From: Tanytarsus gracilentus
Taxonomy: Eukaryota > Arthropoda > Insecta > Diptera > Chironomidae
Reading direction: 5' to 3'
Length of the DNA stretch: 64,000 bases
NCBI GenBank assembly: GCA_038502055.1
Contig: JAXRKN010000044.1
Span: forward strand, 4,870,001 to 4,934,000
The number at the start of each line of letters is the position of its first letter. Positions within the stretch are counted from its first letter, which is position 1. Below the pieces are notes generated by a model. That model did not search any database and was not told the DNA's origin. It worked only from the letters and a program-made list of their open reading frames with translations. The position numbers and the translations under genes were made by a program. This document shows, piece after piece, positions 58,247-64,000 of this stretch.

Positions 58247-59933
58247 TTACACTAAATTAATCCTCACGTCTGTGTCAAGTTTATTTAGCGATTTTTTGAC
58301 TCGAAGTGCTGTTAATCTCACAGCGGGATTCGGATGCCAACATTCTTGCATAATCTTTGAAAGGAGCGCAAGAACGTCTTCAGATTGCCATCTAGAAATA
58401 AATTAAAAATTTGTTAGTTGACATTCTGAGAATAGAAAAGAGACTATTCAAATTTACCTTTGCGGAACCGGCGGTCGAATGCCTTTGACACAAACAGCAT
58501 CGTACATTTCTTGAAAGCTCGGATCGGAGGGAACTACATCATGATAGGGAAGAGCATAGTCTTCGCATGTCGTATTCTTAGTCGCTGGAATTGAAGTGAT
58601 GCATCGCCGACTCATTTCCCAGAACACGAGTGCCAGCGAATACATGTCGGTCATTTTGAATGAGTCAAACATTTTCATGTCCATCGTCTGATCGAGTGCT
58701 TCCGGTGCCATGTAGCGGCGTGTACCGACACGTGTATTTGGAGCAATTTGAATCTCATCCGCTTCCGATGTGTATTTGACCGCAAGACCTTAAAAAAGGA
58801 AATAAAATTAATAAAATTTAAAAACATTTTGAAATTTATTAAAACTCACCGAAATCAGCGATTGCACACTGGCCGTTATTCTTCACCAAAATGTTCTTTG
58901 ATTTCAAGTCACGATGAGCGATTGCCGGCTTCGTTCCATAGATTTCAGTATGTAAATGAGCTAAACCCGATGACAATGACAGAGCTAAAATTTTCAACAT
59001 TTGTGGATTCAACACGCGCTTCTGTAGATAATCGTGTAAGCTTCCCAACTCATGGTAGTCGGTGATTAAAAGCATTTGCGTCCACGAGCCAGTTCCTTTG
59101 ATGTCGGCAGCAATGAAACCCAAAATATTTTCGTGTCGCATGAGAACAGTTTGATAGATTTCCGTTTCGCGGAACCACGAAGCCTCTTCAGTTGTAAAGA
59201 AGACCTTTGCAGCGACTTTCTCATCGCGCCATTTTGCCAACCAAACTTCTCCATATCGTCCCTTGCCGATCGACTCGACCATTTGAATTTGCTTGGCGAT
59301 TGTTCGCTGAACGAGCAATGGCAAGCCACTTCCCGAACCCGAGCTCTGTTCGACTAAATTTGCAAGAGGCGATAAATGATTTGCGGTAGTTCCATTCCAA
59401 TTTGGTTCCATCAGTCTTTGATTTCGTCTTAAACGCTTATTTTCGCGTCGCTTAAATGTAATATAGACGAATAGAATGATGAGCATGAAGACAGCTAAGC
59501 AGACTATCATCGAGGCAAAGAGAACAATGTAGGGGATGTTTGAAGCGGCAGATGGTGGTACTGGTTCAATCGGAGATGCTGTCGTTGTGCGGGGAGTGAA
59601 ATCGGGAAATCTTTCTTTATTACAAAGATCACCATCGGAACAGCAGAGAATGTTTGTTCCATGAATCTGCGCTGATTTTCCTGCATTGCACTGATAGTAA
59701 AAAAAAATTAAATTAATTAAATTTGTAAAGTATTTAAAAAATTTAAATTACCTGTAGGAGAGCACTGGCTTGATCTGCTGATATGCATCCGAATGAATAT
59801 TCCGGCTCCACAAGTCCCGTCTGATCGTCAATAACTTCTTCGACCGCTGAAAAGCACTGTCCACCCGGTCTCACTTCACACGTTCCATTTTGTGTATTTT
59901 CTGGGCAATGTCCTTCGCAATAGCAAGTCAATC
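58247..59933 (-). CDS. tkv: BMP type I receptor kinase, thickveins-like (first exon(s) missing)
   Basis: Four exons found: 59752-59933, 58850-59690, 58458-58788 and 58247-58391, about 499 residues; the signal-peptide exon is not identified. It is a transmembrane Ser/Thr kinase receptor for BMP/Dpp ligands that would phosphorylate the SMAD Mad. In order: Cys-rich ectodomain (CYCEGHCPENTQNGTCEVRP, CFSAVEEV, CCSDGDLCN box), membrane helix (YIVLFASMIVCLAVFMLIILF), GS activation box SGSGSGLPLLVQRT, kinase GKGRYGEVW, AAKVFF lysine, HRDLKSKNI, DFG split by an intron, and TRRYMAPE. The L45 loop region DIKGTGSWTQMLLITDYHE is of the ALK3/6-thickveins type, not saxophone or baboon. The first exon seen begins in phase 1, so at least one coding exon lies upstream. 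Confidence 0.93.
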
Positions 59934-61132
59934 CTGCAATGGAAAAGAAGAAAAAAAATTAGCGGAAATTCGAAAAAAGGCGCCAACAGACTTGTTGCAT
60001 CGAATGATCGAAAGCAGATTAGAAATTTACGCAATTAAGGCCGGAAATTAAAGTTTTTGTGGAAATTTCATTCACACTTTGGTACGTGTCTTGCCGCGAG
60101 GGAGTAAGTGAAGTGTTTACGCGATTAAGAATGAAGAAATTCACTCAATTTGACGTTGTATTTATTTTACTTCCATCACTTTGATTTCATCGTCAATTAA
60201 GAGCTGAACTCAACGCACTTCTGTCGATGATTAAAGAAAATTCTTAACGCAATTAGTCATCGCGAGTCAAAAATTTAATAAATTTAAATTGTAAATATTT
60301 TCATCTGCTGATTCATTTATCGTCCCACGAGTGTGTGTACATTGTTGGGAGTTTTTAACAATGAAATACTGTTTGTGAATGATTCGTTAGCGAGTTTCAT
60401 TAGCAGCAGCCATTGTGACTCCATCGAGTTGTTTTTTGTGTAAAGAATTTTTGATAATATTTTTTTAAACAATTTAAACGTATTTTTTGAACTTTGACTT
60501 AAAAATAATATTTTTGGAATAAAAACTTTCCAGGAAATTTAAATTTTTGTTAACTAATTTTTTAAGTTTATTTTTTCCGTTAAATTTTAACCTTAACCCA
60601 CTTGTTCTTTTAAATGCTCTCAATTTTTTTCTTAAAATGAGAATTTTTCTCTATTTATTTTTTGCGTTAAATTTTTGGCTCGATGAAATGCGAAAAAAAG
60701 CAATTCAGGGTCATCAGATTGTGCCAAAGTCGACACCAACGAAAATAAATCACTTTGATTTTTTTGCGCCATTCATTAAGAGATAATCCCCGCATCGCTT
60801 AAGAGGAGAGAACGACACCTACTCATGTCAACCGATACAATGTTGTGCACTGCGACAGTCCTCCTCACATGCTCCCGAGGCTGTAGAGCGAACCATCAAT
60901 TAATTGACACACAAGACACTTCACGCCGCGATTTTTCGACATTTATTCACACACAAAATTTTATTATTACTTTTCCTCATCGAAAGAAGTCTTCGCACAT
61001 AAATAAAAGAGCAAATATCGCTGCTGTTAGCTGAGCGTGCGCGTGGACCAGAAAAACCAGTATCGTGTAAGATTTTTGAGGTCATCCCAAAATGAATATT
61101 TTTGCCATTCATTAAAAACTCTTTCGATAGTT

Positions 61133-61158
61133 GTACGTACGTACGTGCGTGTGTGTGT
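61133..61158 (+). repeat. GTAC/GT simple repeat
   Basis: A tandem GTAC run passing into GTGCGTGTGTGTGT. Confidence 0.8.
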
Positions 61159-62142
61159 AAATGCAAATCGTGTAGGCGTCCCGCGAGTGAGAGATGAACA
61201 CAATAATTATCAATTTGCAAGAAAATCTTCGTGACCATCTAAGGCGATCGCATCTACAAATTTTTATTGGACATAATAGAAATAAAAATTTATTGGAAAT
61301 CTTTTGATCTCCGCCCAAAACTCAATTGTTCACTTTTTCGCAGCTTTCATAAAAATTTCCATATAGGGAAGGAGATTTGCGTAACACATAAGTGCTGCTA
61401 CTTAACGCTCGACTCGAGTAAATAATAAATTATGATAAAAACTGTTTTTCCATGGAAAAGTGAGCTATAATAATGCCAATTTTATGATAAGCGAGATATT
61501 GTGCAGTTCTATTGAAAGTCAATAAACATTTTGTGTGTATTTTGATCATTATCAGTAGCAGTATACTTCTGTGGAAGGAGCAAAAAATTTATTACCAAAA
61601 TTTCAATGAGCTCTAAGTGGAGTTGAACGAACATTTAATCAAGGAGTTAGTCACGAAAGCTTTCAATGAGCTTTTTGAAAATTTCAAAAGAGCTTTTTGA
61701 AAGCTTTTACATCGAAAACGTTCCAAGTTATTTAAGTTGAATTTGTTCAAATATTTTGAGTGTTTAAAGAAATTAAATTATTTTTAGCTAAATTTTTTTC
61801 TTATCAATAAATTTCCCAGAAATATAAAAAAGTTGTTCCCACATTTTATCAAATAAAAACAACATTTTCTCTTTAAATTGTCTACGTGACTTTTCCATCA
61901 ATTTCCCTCCAAAAAAATCAAAAAATTTCACTATCAGTCTACACGATTCCAGTATAGTCAAAATAGTCATAAGTCAACCACAACTTTAAAGCCCTCACGA
62001 CAGATTTTGTCACTCTCCGAAACACATAACAATAACAATATTTTTTTCGTATTCTCAGTGAGTTGATAACCGAGGTTGACGATGATAAACAATCTCGAAA
62101 AAAAGTTACACATTTTCTGTTATCAGCTGGGTTATGAGTGTT

Positions 62143-62172
62143 AGATAGAGAGAGTGAGAGTGAGAGAGAGAC
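62143..62172 (+). repeat. GA-rich simple repeat
   Basis: Alternating GAGA with interspersed GTGA, a possible GAGA-factor site cluster in the upstream region of the receptor gene. Confidence 0.7.
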
Positions 62173-63660
62173 AGGTACATGAAATAGTAAAGTTTTCCAA
62201 GTAAACACAATATTCCAATTTGTTATTGTTCTTCGACTGATAACACGGGTGGTGCGTTGTGTAGAAGCAACCGATTTAATGATAACGCAAAACTCATCAG
62301 ACATGTGCGTCGCCTTTTTCTCTCCAATTAAGTGCAGAGAGAGATTTTAATGAGTTCACGAGGTCGTAACGCGACATGAACCGGAAAAAAATCATAGATT
62401 TTTTAAAAAATTAAAGAGATCACAAGCTTTTTAAAAAAATTAGCATTTTTTATTCCTCTATCGGAGAAATGCGTGCTCACGCGCGCCAGGATGATAATCA
62501 GCCGGTAAAGTATTGTTCGAGACGCCACTCAGATTGCTGTCGACGTCGCGCTAATGATAAGACAATGAAAGTTACGAAAGAGAGACGATGAAAAAAATTA
62601 TGGAGATTTGTAACTTTAAATTTTTTGCGGTTCCGCTTGATAACCGAAAAAAAAGTCGCATAAGTTCTTTTTGGGGAAGAATTTAATTCCACATTATGGC
62701 CCATTTAAAGAAACTTTTCATCTTTCGCCGCAGCCCGAAGCCGTGCAATAGTGGCATGGAAAATAAATATTTTTGCGTCGTCTTTAAGATAAAAGTCATT
62801 GAGGTAGGCGGTGGTGATTTACAATCCAAAACAAGCGCGTTACTGGAATTTGTGAGTGTCGGCGATACGACAAAATTTCTTTTGATGTTTCCATTGCTCT
62901 TAGAGAGTCGATTGTAGCTTAAGTGAGCTTAGTCGTCGAGTCATGCGAGGTGTGAGAAATTTTTAAAAAAGCCAGGAACTTTTTTTGAATTTAAAAATTA
63001 TTAAATTAATTTTTTTCTTACTTTCCTGGAATTTCTGAAATGTCATTTTCACCACATAAAACAAACTTATTGACATAACGGTGGCATGACCATCGTCTCA
63101 ACTTACAAATTGTCAAATTTTCTTTCTCTTATTTTCATAAATAACAGCAATCGATCAAAATTGTCAAACGCTGTTGATTTAACTTTTTTATACGTTTTAT
63201 TTTCGCTTGCTTCGACTTCCTACAACCCCCTCGAAAAAAAAAATTATTTTACATATGTCATGTCAACATTTTTTTTACCCATGAGCTCTTGCACATCTTA
63301 AAATGTACAAAAATTGGAATTTTGTGTTGATTTATCAGAATGAATTTATGATGAATCGATTCACGCACACACAAATACGATTGATAATGATGGAAATCGC
63401 GTGGAGGCTTGTAATTTGATATCAAATTTCGTGCTAGAAAATAAATTGCCATCGTTAAAGGAAATATTGAATTTTGAGATGGTTTTAGGGGCGTAAATTG
63501 GTGAATTAATTTTTATGATTAATGAGAAAAATTAAATACGATGAAAAATAATTTCATACATTTTTATAAAAATTCTTAGTCATAAAAAATTCTCACATTA
63601 GACAAGCGTACAGAACAATTTCATATGCATGGCAAATCTCAGCCGGTAAGTCATGCACAA

Positions 63661-63674
63661 TGTGTGTGTGTGTG
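63661..63674 (+). repeat. (TG)7 microsatellite
   Basis: Seven TG units, uninterrupted. Confidence 0.85.
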
Positions 63675-64000
63675 CCATATTCTAAGAAGTAATTAACCAT
63701 CAAAAGAATGTTTCATCACGTAGAGTGCATTAACGGCTTCATTTATTAAGCGGAAAAAGTCTCTCCTTTCATGTGTGTTTTGCAACATTTTTAATTTTAC
63801 GAAAATTTTCACAGCGCGTTCTTTAAAGTCACGTATTATTATTACTTTTGAGGTTGGCATTCGGTTGTTGTTCATTTGCCAAATTACTAGAGTGAGAGAA
63901 AATTTAGATCGCAGACGAAATGTGATTCTCAAACGTATGAGATGAAATTTATGTCGTTCAAATTGATTTTTACGAGTCACACATAGACTCGAAGCTCAAG

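Larger units (their letters stand above)
59934..64000. other. 5' intron/upstream region of the thickveins-like gene
   Basis: No second gene is supported. The missing signal-peptide exon of the receptor must lie on the minus strand in this stretch or beyond the window, but I see no convincing hydrophobic start exon. The region holds several simple repeats and unassigned, less AT-rich blocks near 60100-60420 and 62440-62600 that could be regulatory or untranslated exons. Confidence 0.45.

Noticed and set aside
1..64000. tRNA, rRNA or known microRNA genes
   Set aside because: A scan by eye for B-box words and a few well-known fly microRNA sequences gave no convincing match; a covariance-model search would be needed to exclude them.

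Overview
This is nuclear DNA from an insect. I place it as a dipteran, probably a nematoceran midge- or gnat-like fly, by inference only. The supports are the AT-rich composition, GT-AG introns mostly of 50-70 bp, and insect-type families: small secreted lipocalins, a divergent ionotropic receptor, a DUF229 protein, a thickveins-like BMP receptor and PRL-1. There are no prokaryotic features. Most genes are multi-exon. Exon ends were read by eye from splice consensus, phase and family alignment; in every spliced model reported as complete, the exon lengths close to whole codons.

Layout. 1-3438 (minus): four tandem secreted lipocalins, the first cut by the window edge. 5436-8426 (plus): an HMMR/RHAMM-like coiled-coil protein, then a small lysine-rich SMKR1-like protein (8580-8928). 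8990-10917 (minus): a divergent ionotropic receptor. 11400-12767 (minus): tyrosine aminotransferase. 13276-18875 (minus): a nine-exon secreted/membrane protein with REJ-like, GPS-like, mucin-like and single transmembrane parts, with a 38-copy 18-bp minisatellite in its first intron. 21738-25283 (plus): a DUF229 membrane-anchored phosphatase/sulfatase-fold protein. 26011-26979: an inverted-repeat element carrying 129-bp tandem repeats. 28589-29544 (minus): PRL-1 phosphatase. 29545-44574: about 15 kb without a gene I can support, holding two copies of another repeat element. 44575-45249 (plus): TMCO1. 45401-47082 (minus): FOXRED1. 47588-55779 (plus): three tandem carnitine acyltransferase genes, the third damaged. 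56113-57069 (plus): a fifth lipocalin. 58247-59933 (minus): the thickveins-type receptor, lacking its first exon(s). The last 4 kb has no gene I can see.

There is no operon-like logic. Themes are lineage-specific tandem duplication (lipocalins, carnitine acyltransferases), organelle metabolism near 44-56 kb (FOXRED1, dual-targeted carnitine acyltransferase), and insertion of related repeat modules. The most notable observations are a 13-nt microexon conserved in three lipocalins but fused in a fourth; the decay of dual mitochondrial/peroxisomal targeting and signs of gene conversion in the carnitine acyltransferase trio; a minisatellite that places dozens of splice-site-like words in the sense strand of an intron; and one repeat module found in two structurally different inverted-repeat elements.
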